A DNA stretch of 64,000 nucleotides from Gordonia westfalica (GCF_900105725.1 NZ_FNLM01000034.1:558001-622000); one strand, 5' to 3'; positions 35,477 to 50,312 are shown, counted from the first letter of the stretch. Notes: generated by a model not told the origin, from the sequence alone. A program made the numbers and translations.

Positions 35477-35491
35477 ACGCCCTGAGGGCGT
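35477..35491. terminator. Short hairpin between cassette B and pyrF
   Basis: A 6-base GC-rich stem with a 3-base loop (acgccc/gggcgt) lies between the convergent lipoprotein and pyrF ends. Small, so only a candidate terminator. Confidence 0.4.
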
Positions 35492-35495
35492 CAGG

Positions 35496-36337
35496 TCAGC
35501 CCAGCGCCGCCTCGACCTCGTCGCGCGCCTGCACGAACGCGTCGCGCAGCGCGGCGACGTCGGGACCGGCGCGGAGAACACCACGCGAGCTCGCCGGCAG
35601 CACCCACGCGGGATCGGCACCGTCGAAGACCACCTTCAGGTCCTGGGCCGTCGCCCCCTGAGCGCCCAGGCCCGGAGCCAGGATCGGCCCGTTCAGTCCG
35701 GCCAGGTCCAGTCCGTGCTCGCGGGTCGCACCCACGACGAGACCCACGGTGGCGGTGCCGTCGGCGTTCTCGGCGGCAGCTGCGTCGACGATCGACTGCG
35801 CGACCGTCCGCTCCCCCGTCGGTGTCTTCTTCGTCAGGGCCGTCTGGACGTCGCCGCCCTCCGGGTTCGACGTGCGGGCCAGGACGAAGACGCCGCGCTC
35901 CCCCGCACGCGCCAGGTCCAGTGCAGGACGCAGCGACTCGTAGCCGAGGTACGGCGAGGCGGTCACCGAGTCGGCGCACAGCGGCGAGGCGTCGCCCAGC
36001 CAGGCCTGCGCGTACGCCGACATGGTCGAGCCGATGTCACCGCGCTTGGCGTCGGCGATCACCAGGGCACCCGCCTCGCGGCATCCCGCGATGACCCGTT
36101 CGAGCACCGCGAAGCCCGCGGCGCCGAACGGCTCGAAGAAGGCGACCTGGGGTTTGATCACCGCCGCCGACGGGGCCAGCGCCTCGACGCAGATGTCGGC
36201 GAAGCGCGACAACCCGTCGACGGACACCTCCAGACCCCAGTCGGTCAGCAGCGCGGCGTGCGGATCGATACCCGCACACAGGCGTCCGCGTTCGGCCGTC
36301 ACCTGCCGGTAGCGGGCGCCGAAGCCGGACGCTTCGG

Positions 36338-36341
<4 letters not shown>
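35496..36341 (-). CDS. pyrF: Orotidine 5'-phosphate decarboxylase (type 2)
   Basis: 281 residues. Last step of UMP synthesis. Catalytic motif [13 protein letters not shown] with the Asp-Lys-Asp triad, GIDPHAALL near the N-terminus and [11 protein letters not shown] near the phosphate site, typical of the longer class found in mycobacteria. ATG at 36341 overlaps the carB stop as ATGA. Last gene of the pyr operon. Confidence 0.96.
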
Positions 36342-39672
<3,331 letters not shown>

Positions 39673-39673
<1 letters not shown>

Positions 39674-40842
39674 CAGGCCTTCACTCCTTGCGCACGGTCG
39701 CCCTCGAGCAGGGTGACGAATTTGTCGAACAGATACGCGGCGTCGTGGGGACCGGCGGCCGCCTCCGGGTGGTACTGCACGGAGAAGGCGCGGCCGGAGA
39801 GGAGCTCGACGCCCTCCACGGTGCCGTCGTTGGCGCAGACGTGGCTGACCCGGGCGCGGCCGAAGTCGGAGTCGAACTCCTCCCCCGCCTCGCCCTCGAG
39901 TGCGAAGCCGTGGTTCTGCGCGGTGATCGAGACCTTGCCGGTGGCGTGGTCGACGACCGGGATGTTGATACCCCGGTGCCCGAACTTCATCTTGTAGGTG
40001 CCGCGCCCGAGAGCGCGGCCCAGGATCTGGTTGCCGAAGCAGATGCCGAACAGCGGCAGGTTCTGCCCCAGGACACCGCGCGTGAACTCGACGATGTCGT
40101 CGGCGGTCGCCGGGTCGCCCGGGCCGTTGGACAGGAAGACGCCGTCGGGCTTGAGGTCGGCGATGGCGTCGAGGGCGATGGTTGCCGGCAGCACATGCGT
40201 GCGGACGCCGCGCTCGGCGAACATGCGCGGGGTGTTGGTCTTGATCCCGAGGTCGATGGCCGCGACGGTGAACCGGTGCTGATCGACGGGCTCGACGACG
40301 TAGCCGTCGGTGGTGGTGACCTCGTCGGCGAGGCGCGCACCCTTCATGTCCGGCTGGTTGCGGACCCGGCCGACGAGTTCGTCGGTGTCGGCGAGCGCCG
40401 GTCCGGAGAAGATGCCGGCCTTCATCGAGCCGTGGTCGCGGAGGACGCGGACCACGGTGCGGGTGTCGATCCCGCCGATGCCGACGATGCCCTGCTCGAC
40501 GAGTTCGTCCTCGAGCGAGGTGGTCGCGCGCCAGTTCGAGACGCGTCGCGTGGGGTTGCGCACCGCGTACCCGGCCACCCAGATCTTGCCGGAGTCGCCG
40601 TCGACCCCGGTGCTGCCCGCGCTGCCGGTGCTCTCGCCGTCCTCGGTGTTCCAGCCGGTGTTGCCGATCTGCGGCGCGGTGGCCACGACGATCTGCCGGT
40701 GGTAACTCGGGTCGGTCAGGGTTTCCTGGTAGCCGGTCATCGCGGTGCAGAACACCGCTTCACCGAGGGTCTCGCCCACTGCGCCGAAGCTCCGGCCGGT
40801 GAACACCTGGCCGTTCTCCAGCACCAAGACCGCTGCGTTCAT
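39673..40842 (-). CDS. carA: Carbamoyl-phosphate synthase small (glutaminase) subunit
   Basis: 389 residues. Class I glutamine amidotransferase with catalytic Cys in [12 protein letters not shown] and His/Glu in [14 protein letters not shown]-terminal small-subunit domain ([20 protein letters not shown]). Supplies ammonia to CarB. ATG overlaps the stop of the membrane-protein gene by four bases. Confidence 0.98.
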
Positions 40843-41453
40843 TCCTGTGTCCCCTGTTCACTGTCATGCTGCCCGGCAAAGGCGTTCACCCAGCCGGGAT
40901 AGATCGATTTGTCGTCGGCGCGGATTCCCGAGTCGATCTCGGTGCCGCTGGGCAGGACCCACCGGATCACCAGGACGCCGTCGGCGCTCATCACCTTGCC
41001 CGCGATGCCGCGTTCGGTGCGGACCGCGGTGATCGACTCACGCGGAATCCAGATGTCGCTCGCGCCCTGACGGGAGATGAGGACTCCCGCCGCGAACTCG
41101 GCGATCGACGCCGACGCGCGGTCGGAGATGTCACCGACGACCACGCGGTTCTGCCAGCTCGGCGCCATCGTGGAACCGAGGTAGAGGCCGGTGTCGGGGC
41201 CGCGTCGTTCCGCCCCGGGATCGGCCGGGACGGCGGGCAGTTCGCCGATGAGTTCGGCCTGTGCCGTCTGCTTCTTCTTGTTGCCCGTGATCAGCAGGTA
41301 GAACATCGACAGCAGGCCGAGCACGATGAGCACGCACACGCCGATGAACCACGCGTTGAACACCACTCGCCCGTAGCCGAGCAGGGTGCCGATCACCGAG
41401 GCGACCACGACGACCACGAGGATGCCGGGGAGGATGCCGCGCCGGATGTTCAT
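40839..41453 (-). CDS. Conserved membrane protein of the pyr operon
   Basis: 204 residues. Two N-terminal transmembrane helices (about 7-25 and 33-56) followed by a soluble domain with a PH-like look ([34 protein letters not shown]). It sits between pyrC and carA, the place of M. tuberculosis Rv1382, with 4-base overlaps on both sides. Function unknown; conserved context suggests a link to pyrimidine metabolism or simply operon membership. Confidence 0.8.
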   Translation of the reverse strand: MNIRRGILPGILVVVVVASVIGTLLGYGRVVFNAWFIGVCVLIVLGLLSMFYLLITGNKKKQTAQAELIGELPAVPADPGAERRGPDTGLYLGSTMAPSWQNRVVVGDISDRASASIAEFAAGVLISRQGASDIWIPRESITAVRTERGIAGKVMSADGVLVIRWVLPSGTEIDSGIRADDKSIYPGWVNAFAGQHDSEQGTQE

Positions 41454-42796
41454 CGGGTCACCTGGCCCTCGCGTGTGGTGACCACCCCGCGCAGGACGGT
41501 GGCGGTGATGGTCGCCGGCATCGTCATCTCCTCGAACGGGGTGTTGCGCGACAGGCTGGCCAGCTCGTCTCCGCGGACCACCCACGAGGTGTCCGGGTCG
41601 ACGACCGTGAGGTTGGCGGGTTCGCCGACCTCGATCGGGCGGCCCTGATCGGTCAGTTCGACGATCTGCGCCGGCCGTTCGCTCATGACCCGCGCGACGC
41701 CTCGCCAATCGAGGAGCCCGGGCTTCACCAGGGTCTCGACGACGATCGGGAGCGCGGTCTGCAGCCCGAGCATGCCCGGCTTCGCCTGGGCGAACTCGCA
41801 GCACTTCTCCTGCGCGGCGTGCGGCGCATGGTCGGTGGCCACACAGTCGACGATCCCATCAGCGAGGGCCCGGCGCAGGGCTTCCTTGTCACGTACCTCC
41901 CGCAGCGGCGGATTGACCTTGTTGACCGGGTCATACGGTGCACATGGAGGCCCGCTCGCTTCGCTCCCGGCGCCGGCCAACCTGCTGTCGTCGAGGAGCA
42001 GGTGGTGCGGGGTCACCTCGGCGGTGATCGCGATCCCCTGGTCCTTGGCCCAGCGCAGCAGTTCGACGGTGCCCTCGGTCGACGCGTGGCAGATGTGGAT
42101 GCGGGCGCCGGCGTCACGCGCGAGCAGCGCGTCGCGGATGACGATCGACTCCTCGGCGGCGCGCGGCCAGCCGGCGAGCCCGAGCCGCGACGCGGTGGGG
42201 CCCTCGTTGGCGACGGCGCCGACGGTCAGGCGCGGTTCCTCGGCGTGCTGGGCGATGAGCACACCCAGTCCGGTCGCGTACTCCAGGGCGCGGCGCATGA
42301 GCAGTGGGTCGGAGACGCACTTGCCGTCGTCGCTGAACATCCGGACGCCCGCGGCGCCGGCGTTCATCATGCCCATCTCGGCGAGCTGGCGGCCCTCGAG
42401 TCCGACGGTGACCGCACCAACCGGGTACACGTCGACGAGCCCGACCTCGCGGCCGGAGCGCCACACGTTGTCGGTGACGGTCGAGTTGTCGGCGACCGGG
42501 CTGGTGTTGGCCATCGCGAACACCGCGGTGTAACCGCCGAGCGCGGCGGCCTCGGACCCGGACCGGATGGTCTCGGTGTCCTCACGGCCGGGTTCGCGCA
42601 GGTGCGTGTGGAGGTCGACGAAACCGGGCAGCAGCACGCCGCCGTTGCCCTGGATGCGCTCGGCGTCTTCGGGTGCCGAGAGTCCCGTGCCGATCTCGGT
42701 GATGACGCCGTCGACGACGAGGACATCGACCGGCTCGCCCTCGCCGTAGGGACGTACCTCGCCGATCAGGACGGTTCCGGTTGCCGGGGCGGTCAC
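41450..42796 (-). CDS. pyrC: Dihydroorotase (with a small in-frame insertion)
   Basis: 448 residues. Cyclises carbamoyl aspartate to dihydroorotate. Metal ligands in [12 protein letters not shown] and [14 protein letters not shown]. The class I loop [10 protein letters not shown] replaces the carboxylated Lys region. Between [12 protein letters not shown] and [13 protein letters not shown] there are about 11 extra residues ([12 protein letters not shown]) not present in the mycobacterial enzyme as I remember it. The DNA for this stretch contains an interrupted palindrome-like GAGCGAAGCGAGC sequence. Start GTG at 42796; stop overlaps the next gene by four bases. Confidence 0.96.
   Translation of the reverse strand: MTAPATGTVLIGEVRPYGEGEPVDVLVVDGVITEIGTGLSAPEDAERIQGNGGVLLPGFVDLHTHLREPGREDTETIRSGSEAAALGGYTAVFAMANTSPVADNSTVTDNVWRSGREVGLVDVYPVGAVTVGLEGRQLAEMGMMNAGAAGVRMFSDDGKCVSDPLLMRRALEYATGLGVLIAQHAEEPRLTVGAVANEGPTASRLGLAGWPRAAEESIVIRDALLARDAGARIHICHASTEGTVELLRWAKDQGIAITAEVTPHHLLLDDSRLAGAGSEASGPPCAPYDPVNKVNPPLREVRDKEALRRALADGIVDCVATDHAPHAAQEKCCEFAQAKPGMLGLQTALPIVVETLVKPGLLDWRGVARVMSERPAQIVELTDQGRPIEVGEPANLTVVDPDTSWVVRGDELASLSRNTPFEEMTMPATITATVLRGVVTTREGQVTR
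41941..41979. repeat. Short insertion-like segment inside pyrC
   Basis: This segment encodes extra residues within pyrC and contains the sequence gctcgcttcgctc, a near-palindromic GC-rich word that I recall as frequent in actinobacterial intergenic repeats. It keeps the reading frame. Borders are approximate, set from the break in family similarity. Confidence 0.5.
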
Positions 42797-42836
42797 TTGC
42801 GAACTCCTGTCGTGCTGGGGGTCGGCGTACTCGTTG

Positions 42837-43787
42837 TCACAGCTGGGCTCCCGCGGAATCGGAGCCGACGAGTAGCCGGAAGAGGACCGCCATGCGCACG
42901 TGGACGCCGTTGCGCACCTGTTCGAGGACGGTGGCCTTGGGCGAATCGGCGACGGACCATCCGATCTCCATGCCGCGCAGCATCGGGCCCGGATGCAGGA
43001 TCACCGCGTCGTCGGCGAGCATCGCGAGGCGGCGGTCGTTGAGTCCGTAGCGGACCGAGTACTCGCGGGCGCTCGGGAAGAAGCCGCCGTTCATCCGCTC
43101 GGCCTGGACCCGCAGCATCATGACCGCGTCGACCGCGGGCAGCTCGGCGTCGAGGCTGTTCGAGACGGTGACCGGCCACTCCCCCACACCCGCCGGGAGC
43201 AGGGTCGGCGGGGCGACGAGGACGACCTCGGCACCGAGGGTCGACAGCAGGTGTGCGTTCGACCGGGCGACCCGCGAGTGCACGACGTCGCCGACGATCG
43301 CGATGCGACGCCCGTCGAGCGAGCCGAGCCGCTGACGCAGCGTGAGCGCGTCGAGGAGCGCCTGCGTGGGATGTTCGTGCGTGCCGTCACCGGCATTGAT
43401 GATCGCCGGACCCTCACCGTCGGAATCGGTGGTCCAGTCGGCGATCTGGGCGGGCGCACCCGACGCGGGGTGGCGGACGATCAGGGCGTCGGCACCCGCG
43501 GCGTGCAGGGTCTTGACCGTGTCGCGGAGCGATTCGCCTTTGCCCACAGAGGAACTCGAGGCGCTGACGTTGATGACGTCGGCGCTCATCCATTTGCCGG
43601 CGACCTCGAAGGAGACGCGGGTGCGGGTCGAGTTCTCGTAGAACACCGTCATGACGGTCCGGCCGCGCAGCGTCGGGAGCTTGCGGACCTCGCGGCCGGT
43701 GAGTGCCTGTTCGAAACGCTCGGCATCGTCGAGGAGTGCGGTGGCCTCGTCCCGGCTGAGGTCCTGCGTGGAGAGCAGGTGCCGCAT
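42837..43787 (-). CDS. pyrB: Aspartate carbamoyltransferase catalytic subunit
   Basis: 316 residues. First committed pyrimidine step. Carbamoyl-phosphate motif [13 protein letters not shown], and [28 protein letters not shown] in the aspartate domain. ATG at 43787 overlaps the pyrR stop as TGATG; a GTG at 43790 would give GTGA. No regulatory subunit gene is present, as is usual for this class. Confidence 0.97.
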   Translation of the reverse strand: MRHLLSTQDLSRDEATALLDDAERFEQALTGREVRKLPTLRGRTVMTVFYENSTRTRVSFEVAGKWMSADVINVSASSSSVGKGESLRDTVKTLHAAGADALIVRHPASGAPAQIADWTTDSDGEGPAIINAGDGTHEHPTQALLDALTLRQRLGSLDGRRIAIVGDVVHSRVARSNAHLLSTLGAEVVLVAPPTLLPAGVGEWPVTVSNSLDAELPAVDAVMMLRVQAERMNGGFFPSAREYSVRYGLNDRRLAMLADDAVILHPGPMLRGMEIGWSVADSPKATVLEQVRNGVHVRMAVLFRLLVGSDSAGAQL

Positions 43788-44371
43788 CACGAATCACCCT
43801 CGGCGGCAACGGTATCGGCGGCCGAACTCAGGACCACCTCGTCGACTCCGTCGTGTTCGGTGAGATGCACCGAGACCTGCTCGTCGCGAGCCGTCGGGAT
43901 GTTCTTGCCGACATAGTCCGCGCGCAGCGGGAGTTCGCGATGACCGCGATCCACCAGCACCGCGAGCTGAACCGCGGCGGGGCGGCCCAGGTCGCGCAGC
44001 GCGTCGAGGGCGGCGCGGACCGTGCGTCCGGAGTAGAGCACGTCGTCGACGAGGATCACGATCGCGCCGTCGACGCCGCCGGCCGGGACCATGGTCCGTT
44101 CGAGCGGGCGATGCGGCTTGCCGCGCAGATCGTCGCGGTAGAGGGTGATGTCGAGATAGCCGACGGGCACCTCGACTCCGGCGAACTCACCGATCTTGGA
44201 ACCCAGACGTGTCGCGAGAGATGTTCCGCGAGTGGGGATTCCGATGAGAACGACGCGCGGGGCGTCGGGCGAGTCCAGAGCTGTCTTCTCGATCACCTGG
44301 TGTGCGACACGAGCAATCGTGCGCGACACGTCAGCGGCATCGAGCAGCACCCTGGGGGCGGGGCTGGCCAA
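43787..44371 (-). CDS. pyrR: PyrR, pyrimidine operon regulator / uracil phosphoribosyltransferase
   Basis: 194 residues. PyrR binds pyr mRNA in a UMP-dependent way and has weak UPRTase activity. The PRPP loop [20 protein letters not shown] and [18 protein letters not shown] are diagnostic. The TTG at 44371 is chosen because AAGGAGG lies six bases upstream, while the ATG readings further upstream have no support. First gene of the pyr operon, with a PyrR-binding element in its leader. In mycobacteria PyrR represses translation through such an element. Confidence 0.93.
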   Translation of the reverse strand: MASPAPRVLLDAADVSRTIARVAHQVIEKTALDSPDAPRVVLIGIPTRGTSLATRLGSKIGEFAGVEVPVGYLDITLYRDDLRGKPHRPLERTMVPAGGVDGAIVILVDDVLYSGRTVRAALDALRDLGRPAAVQLAVLVDRGHRELPLRADYVGKNIPTARDEQVSVHLTEHDGVDEVVLSSAADTVAAEGDS

Positions 44372-44377
44372 AGCCGA

Positions 44378-44384
44378 CCTCCTT
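44378..44384 (-). promoter_or_regulatory. pyrR ribosome binding site
   Basis: AAGGAGG on the minus strand, six bases before the TTG at 44371. It fixes this TTG as the start and lies just three bases downstream of the PyrR box, where bound PyrR could block it. Confidence 0.75.
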
Positions 44385-44386
44385 CT

Positions 44387-44405
44387 CCGCCTCGCAGGAC
44401 GGATC
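44387..44405 (-). promoter_or_regulatory. PyrR-binding mRNA element
   Basis: On the minus strand the segment reads GATCCGTCCTGCGAGGCGG. It contains TCCTGCGAGGC, which matches the PyrR-binding loop consensus UCCNGNGAGGY exactly, and CCG/CGG flanks that can pair into a stem. This is the anti-antiterminator loop of Bacillus but here it is next to a ribosome binding site, as in the M. smegmatis translational repression system. Confidence 0.8.
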
Positions 44406-44415
44406 GTTAAAGGAT

Positions 44416-44455
44416 GTCTGTCTCGCGACACATTACACCGCGTCGCGAGACAGAC
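44416..44455 (-). promoter_or_regulatory. 14-base perfect inverted repeat between nusB and pyrR
   Basis: Arms 44416-44429 and 44442-44455 are perfect complements with a 12-base spacer. On the minus strand the spacer contains TGTAAT, a possible -10 for pyrR. Read as RNA it is a stable hairpin after nusB, so it may be a terminator for pepQ-efp-nusB, an operator, or both. Confidence 0.6.
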
Positions 44456-44497
44456 GAATTCCCGCGACCTGCGCCACATTCTCGACGCATCGCGTCA

Positions 44498-44515
44498 CTC
44501 CGGGCGAGGCCGGAG
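44498..44515 (-). terminator. Small hairpin after nusB
   Basis: A 6-base stem (ctccgg/ccggag) with a 6-base loop directly after the nusB stop. It could contribute to termination of pepQ-efp-nusB. Confidence 0.35.
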
Positions 44516-44527
44516 AAGAGCACCGCG

Positions 44528-45016
44528 TCAGTCCGCGGCGGAATCGCCGGTGGCCGGTCCGCTGCTGGGTTCGGCGGACGCGGCGGCGCGGACCTGCGGG
44601 GCGAGCTCGGCGATCTTGGCGAGCACGCCGTTGACGAAGGCCGGCGAATCGTCGGTGGACAGCTCCTTGGCGAGCTCCACCGCCTCGTCGACCACCACGA
44701 TGGTGTCGACGTCGAGCGAGTTGAACAGCTCCCAGGTCGCCAGGCGCATGATGGCGCGGTCGACGGCGGGCAGACGCTCGAGCGTCCACTCCCGCAGATG
44801 GGAGGAGATGACCGCGTCGATCTGGTCCTGGTCGGCGGCCAGACCCGTGATCACCGTGTCGGTGTAGTCGTGGATCGAGCCGACGCTCTCATCGCTGCGG
44901 ACGTATTCGCGGCGTTCGGCGACCAGCTGCGCGGGGCTGACCTTCTTGGCTTCGGCTTCGAAGAGAAGGTCGACCGCGCGCCGCCGCGCCTTGTGTCGGG
45001 TTCCGGGTTGTTTCAC
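44528..45016 (-). CDS. nusB: Transcription antitermination factor NusB
   Basis: 162 residues. NusB with NusE binds boxA RNA in rRNA operons to prevent premature termination. All-helical family pattern: [18 protein letters not shown] at the start, [17 protein letters not shown] and [16 protein letters not shown] in the conserved half. GTG at 45016 lies three bases after the efp stop. The Ala/Pro-rich C-terminal tail is longer than in E. coli, as usual for actinobacteria. Confidence 0.95.
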   Translation of the reverse strand: MKQPGTRHKARRRAVDLLFEAEAKKVSPAQLVAERREYVRSDESVGSIHDYTDTVITGLAADQDQIDAVISSHLREWTLERLPAVDRAIMRLATWELFNSLDVDTIVVVDEAVELAKELSTDDSPAFVNGVLAKIAELAPQVRAAASAEPSSGPATGDSAAD

Positions 45017-45019
45017 AGG

Positions 45020-45583
45020 TCAGGAGTTGACGCGGCCGAGGTAGCTGCCGTCCCGCGAGTCGACCTTGAGCTTGTCGCCGGTGTTGATGAACAGCGGGAC
45101 CTGGATCTCGGCACCGGTCTCCAGCGTGGCGGGCTTGGTGCCACCGGTGGAACGGTCGCCCTGCAGACCCGGGTCGGTCTGGGCGACGATCAGCTCGACG
45201 GTGACGGGCAGCTCGACGAAGAGGGGGTTGCCCTCGTTGAGCGACACCTGGACCCGCATGTTCTCCAGCAGGAAGCGCGCGCCGTCGCCGACGACGGCCG
45301 GCGGCAGGGAGAACTGCTCGTAGTCCTCCGCGTCCATGAAGACGTAGTCGGTGCCGTCGTTGTACAGGAAGGTCATGTCCCGGCGGTCGACGGTCGCGGT
45401 CTCGACCTTGACGCCGGCGTTGAACGTCTTGTCGACGGTCTTGCCGCTGAGCACGTTCTTGATCTTGGTGCGCACGAACGCGGGGCCCTTGCCCGGCTTG
45501 ACGTGCTGGAACTCCTGGATCTGCCAGAGCTGGTCGTCCATGCGCAGCACGAGGCCGTTCTTGAAATCGGCGGTGGTCGCCAT
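45020..45583 (-). CDS. efp: Translation elongation factor P
   Basis: 187 residues, three beta-barrel domains. EF-P relieves stalling at polyproline. The tip of domain I reads [10 protein letters not shown] with Lys32 as the residue modified in some bacteria; the flanking PGKG is of the Bacillus/actinobacterial type. C-terminal signature [20 protein letters not shown] at 45583. Order pepQ-efp-nusB conserved with mycobacteria. Confidence 0.97.
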   Translation of the reverse strand: MATTADFKNGLVLRMDDQLWQIQEFQHVKPGKGPAFVRTKIKNVLSGKTVDKTFNAGVKVETATVDRRDMTFLYNDGTDYVFMDAEDYEQFSLPPAVVGDGARFLLENMRVQVSLNEGNPLFVELPVTVELIVAQTDPGLQGDRSTGGTKPATLETGAEIQVPLFINTGDKLKVDSRDGSYLGRVNS

Positions 45584-45604
45584 GTGGTGTTTCTTCCCTT
45601 GCAG

Positions 45605-46723
45605 TCAGATGACGGTGAATGTCTTGTCGGTGGTGGTCAACAGTTCCGGGTCGCCTGCTGTGACGACCAGGGTGTCCTCGATCCTGACCCCACCCCATCC
45701 GGGTAGGTAGACACCGGGCTCCACGGTGACCGCAGCACCGCATGGGAGTGTACCCGCCGCGAGTTTGCCGATTCCCGGCGCTTCGTGGATCTCGAGGCCC
45801 ACACCGTGGCCGAGTCCGTGCACGTAGTGCTCGCCGTGCCCCGCGTCGTCGATGACGTCGCGCGCCGCGGCGTCCACCTCCCGCAGGTCGGCGCCCGGGG
45901 TCAGTGCGGCCCGTCCGGCCGCCTGTGCGGTCGCGACGAGGTCGTAGATGTCGCGCTGCCAGTCCGCGGCGCGGCCCAGCACGAAGGTGCGGGTCATGTC
46001 CGAGTGGTACCCGCCCACGACAGCGCCGAAGTCGATCTTGACGAGGTCGCCGTCGGCCAGCGCGGTGTGCGTGGGCCGGTGATGCGGGATCGCCGAGTGC
46101 GCTCCCGCGGCCACGATGGTCTCGAACGCGATGCCGTCGGCGCCGAGCCGGTACATCGCGAACTCCAGCGCACGGGCGGCCTCGCGTTCGGTGGTGCCGG
46201 CACGCAGGACACCGTCGGCGATGATCTGGGCGAGCGCGGCGTCACCGATCGCGCAGGCGGCCCGCAGCAGCGCGATCTCGCCCGCGTCCTTGACCGTCCG
46301 CAATTCCTGCACCACGCCGGTGAGCCCGACGAGCTCGACGCCGGAGTCCTCGATCGATGCGGCCAGCGCGCGGTGGCCGGCGACGGTCTCGGCGTCGGCC
46401 TCGAAGCCGATGCGCGTGGCGCCCGCGGTCTGCGCGTGCGCCACCAGGGCCGGGACACAGGCGCGTTCGATGACGGCCCGGACGTCGGGGACCTGCGCGG
46501 CGACCTGGGTGACGTAGCGCCCGTCGGTGGCGATCCGGTCGCCCGCCGGGTCGGACGCGTCGATGAGGACCGCCGCGTTGGAACCCGTGAAGCCCGTCAG
46601 GTAGCGGACGTTGACGAGGTCGGAGACGACGAACGCCGCCACCTGCTCGTCGGCACCCGAGCGGGCGCGTAAGTGGTCGCGCAGCCGGTCTCGGCGACCG
46701 GCTGTGTCGTGGATGATCGGCAC
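45605..46723 (-). CDS. pepQ: M24-family Xaa-Pro aminopeptidase/dipeptidase (PepQ-like)
   Basis: 372 residues. N-terminal creatinase-like domain (to about 145), then pita-bread metallopeptidase fold. Metal ligands visible: Asp in KIDFGAVVGG, Asp in YHSDMTRTF, His in HGLGHGVGLEIHE, Glu in VTVEPGVYLPG and Glu in GGVRIEDT. Likely cleaves X-Pro peptides in the cytosol. GTG at 46723 chosen as family length begins there; the 710-residue reading runs back through the opposite-strand membrane gene and is not real. Confidence 0.93.
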   Translation of the reverse strand: MPIIHDTAGRRDRLRDHLRARSGADEQVAAFVVSDLVNVRYLTGFTGSNAAVLIDASDPAGDRIATDGRYVTQVAAQVPDVRAVIERACVPALVAHAQTAGATRIGFEADAETVAGHRALAASIEDSGVELVGLTGVVQELRTVKDAGEIALLRAACAIGDAALAQIIADGVLRAGTTEREAARALEFAMYRLGADGIAFETIVAAGAHSAIPHHRPTHTALADGDLVKIDFGAVVGGYHSDMTRTFVLGRAADWQRDIYDLVATAQAAGRAALTPGADLREVDAAARDVIDDAGHGEHYVHGLGHGVGLEIHEAPGIGKLAAGTLPCGAAVTVEPGVYLPGWGGVRIEDTLVVTAGDPELLTTTDKTFTVI

Positions 46724-46818
46724 CCGAGCAACGCTACGGCGGGATGTCCGACTGTGCGAACCGGCACGCGGAGCCGGCCACATCGACCAGGTGTGTCCGC
46801 AATCACGGCAGCGATGCG

Positions 46819-46824
46819 TAGTAT
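46819..46824 (+). promoter_or_regulatory. Leaderless-type -10 before the small membrane protein
   Basis: TAGTAT ends seven bases before the ATG at 46832, the spacing of a leaderless actinobacterial promoter. This also argues for 46832 over the in-frame ATGs at 46814 and 46823, which lie within or before this element. Confidence 0.45.
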
Positions 46825-46831
46825 GACGCGC

Positions 46832-47323
46832 ATGTCTTCGTGGTTGGTGCGCGGTCTGTCCATGACCGCAGTTCACGTCCTCGCCCGAATCCTGCTCGGT
46901 GTGGCGGTGGTCGAGGCCCCGCTGAACTCCACCGTGTGGCGGACCGTCGCCATCGCTGCGGTGGTCCTGATCGCCCTGGTCTGGGGCGGTTTCGACGGTA
47001 TCCGCGATGCCCGCGCCAACCCTGATCCGGACGACTACGAGGACCTCACCGTGCGCTGGCTCAAGGCCGGCGTCCTGGCCGGGGTCGCCGCCGGGCTGAT
47101 CTCCTGGATCCTCGGCAACACGGTACTCGCCGGAATCGGCCAGGCCGGGCTGTTCGTCGAGCTGATCGCCGGCGCCTCGTTCACCGCGCTGCTGGTGTTC
47201 GTCCCGGCCTTCGTCGGCGCGGCCATAGGACGCTGGCTGGTCCGCCGCGAGCAGAACAAGGGTGCCGCCGAGGACGACTGGTCGGTCCACGAGGATCGTC
47301 ACGCCGACGCGACCGCGCAGTAG
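46832..47323 (+). CDS. Small integral membrane protein (B-4DMT-like)
   Basis: 163 residues with four predicted transmembrane helices (about 7-24, 29-47, 71-90 and 100-125) and charged ends. It is the positional homologue of M. tuberculosis Rv2536, on the opposite strand between pepQ and the aro genes, and resembles proteins named B-4DMT family transporter in current annotation. Substrate and role are unknown. Followed by a strong hairpin terminator. Confidence 0.8.
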   Translation: MSSWLVRGLSMTAVHVLARILLGVAVVEAPLNSTVWRTVAIAAVVLIALVWGGFDGIRDARANPDPDDYEDLTVRWLKAGVLAGVAAGLISWILGNTVLAGIGQAGLFVELIAGASFTALLVFVPAFVGAAIGRWLVRREQNKGAAEDDWSVHEDRHADATAQ

Positions 47324-47334
47324 CCCTCCGACAA

Positions 47335-47376
47335 ACGGACGAACCCCACGGCCTCGAGGTCGTGGGGTTCGTCCGT
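47335..47376. terminator. Bidirectional terminator between the membrane gene and aroB
   Basis: Perfect 16-base stem (47335-47350 with 47361-47376); the 10-base loop is itself partly self-complementary, so the whole is one long hairpin. It separates two convergent genes. Confidence 0.9.
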
Positions 47377-47393
47377 CTCTGACTGTGTGGCGC

Positions 47394-49061
<1,668 letters not shown>

Positions 49062-49065
<4 letters not shown>

Positions 49066-50252
49066 GGGCGCGGCGGGCGCGCGTGGACGGCAGTCAGGTA
49101 GGCGCCGAGGTTGGCGGAGGTCTCGGCGACCGAGTCGCCGCCGAACTTGTCCAGGGCGGCCTGGGCCACGACGAGCGCGACCATCGCCTCGGCGACCACG
49201 CCGGCCGCGGGCACCGCACACACGTCCGAGCGCTGATGGATCGCGCTCGCGGTCTCCCCCGTCTCCATGTCGACGGTCGACAGGGCGCGCGGCACCGTCG
49301 AGATCGGCTTCATCGCGATCCGGACGCGCAGATCCTCGCCGTTGGTCATGCCGCCCTCGAGTCCGCCCGCACGGTTGGTCGACCGCAGGACGCCGTCGGG
49401 TCCGGGCACCATCTCATCGTGGGCCTCGCTGCCGCGGCGGCGGGCGGTGGTGAAGCCGTCGCCGACCTCGACACCCTTGATGGCCTGGATGCCCATCAGC
49501 GCGGCGGCCAGCCGCGCGTCGAGGCGGGTCTCGCCGCTGACGTGTGAGCCGAGGCCGACGGGCACGCCGGTCGCGACGATCTCGACGACGCCGCCGAGGG
49601 TGTCGCCGTCCTTCTTGGCGGCCTCGATCTCGTCGATCATCGACTTCTCGGCGTCGGCGTCGAAGGCGCGGACCGGGCTGGCGTCGATGGCCTCGAGATC
49701 GCCGATGGTCGGCGACGGGCCCACGTAGGGATCGCTCGCGCCGATCGAGATCACGTGCGAGATGACCTCGATGCCGAAGACCTGGCGCAGGAAGTTGCGT
49801 GCGACGGTGCCGGCCGCGACCCGGGCCGCGGTCTCACGGGCGCTGGCGCGTTCGAGCACCGGGCGCGCGTCGTCGAAGCCGTACTTGAGCATCCCCGAGT
49901 AGTCGGCGTGACCGGGACGGGGACGGGTCAGCGGCGCGTTGCGGGCGCTGCCCTCGAGTTCCGCGGCATCGACCGGGTCGGCCGCCATCACGGTCTCCCA
50001 CTTCGGCCACTCGGTGTTGCCGATCTCGATGGCCACCGGGCCACCCATCGTGAGACCGTGGCGGACGCCACCGATCACGGTGACCTTGTCGGCCTCGAAC
50101 TTCATCCGCGCGCCGCGGCCGTAACCGAGGCGACGGCGGGCGAGCTGTTCGGCGATGTCCGACGAGGTCACCTCGACCCCGGCGACCATGCCCTCGACGA
50201 GGGCGACCAATGCGGGTCCGTGGGATTCTCCGGCAGTTATCCAGCGCAGCAC
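49062..50252 (-). CDS. aroC: Chorismate synthase
   Basis: 396 residues. Makes chorismate from EPSP using reduced FMN. Signatures: [15 protein letters not shown] near the start, [31 protein letters not shown] and [14 protein letters not shown] at 50252 ([12 protein letters not shown]) is chosen by comparison with the conserved MLRW start; in-frame starts at 50270 and 50279 exist and none has a clear ribosome binding site. First gene of the aro group (called aroF in mycobacteria). Confidence 0.97.
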
Positions 50253-50272
50253 AGTGATCAATTGTTCCATGT

Positions 50273-50304
50273 GCCCCACAACTCCCTGACAGCGGTCGTG
50301 GGGC
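50273..50304 (-). terminator. Possible hairpin between the prepilin peptidase gene and aroC
   Basis: A 7-base stem (gccccac/gtggggc, 50273-50279 with 50298-50304) with an 18-base loop. It may end the alaS to prepilin-peptidase transcript; weak because of the long loop. Confidence 0.3.
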
Positions 50305-50312
50305 GGGCCGGT

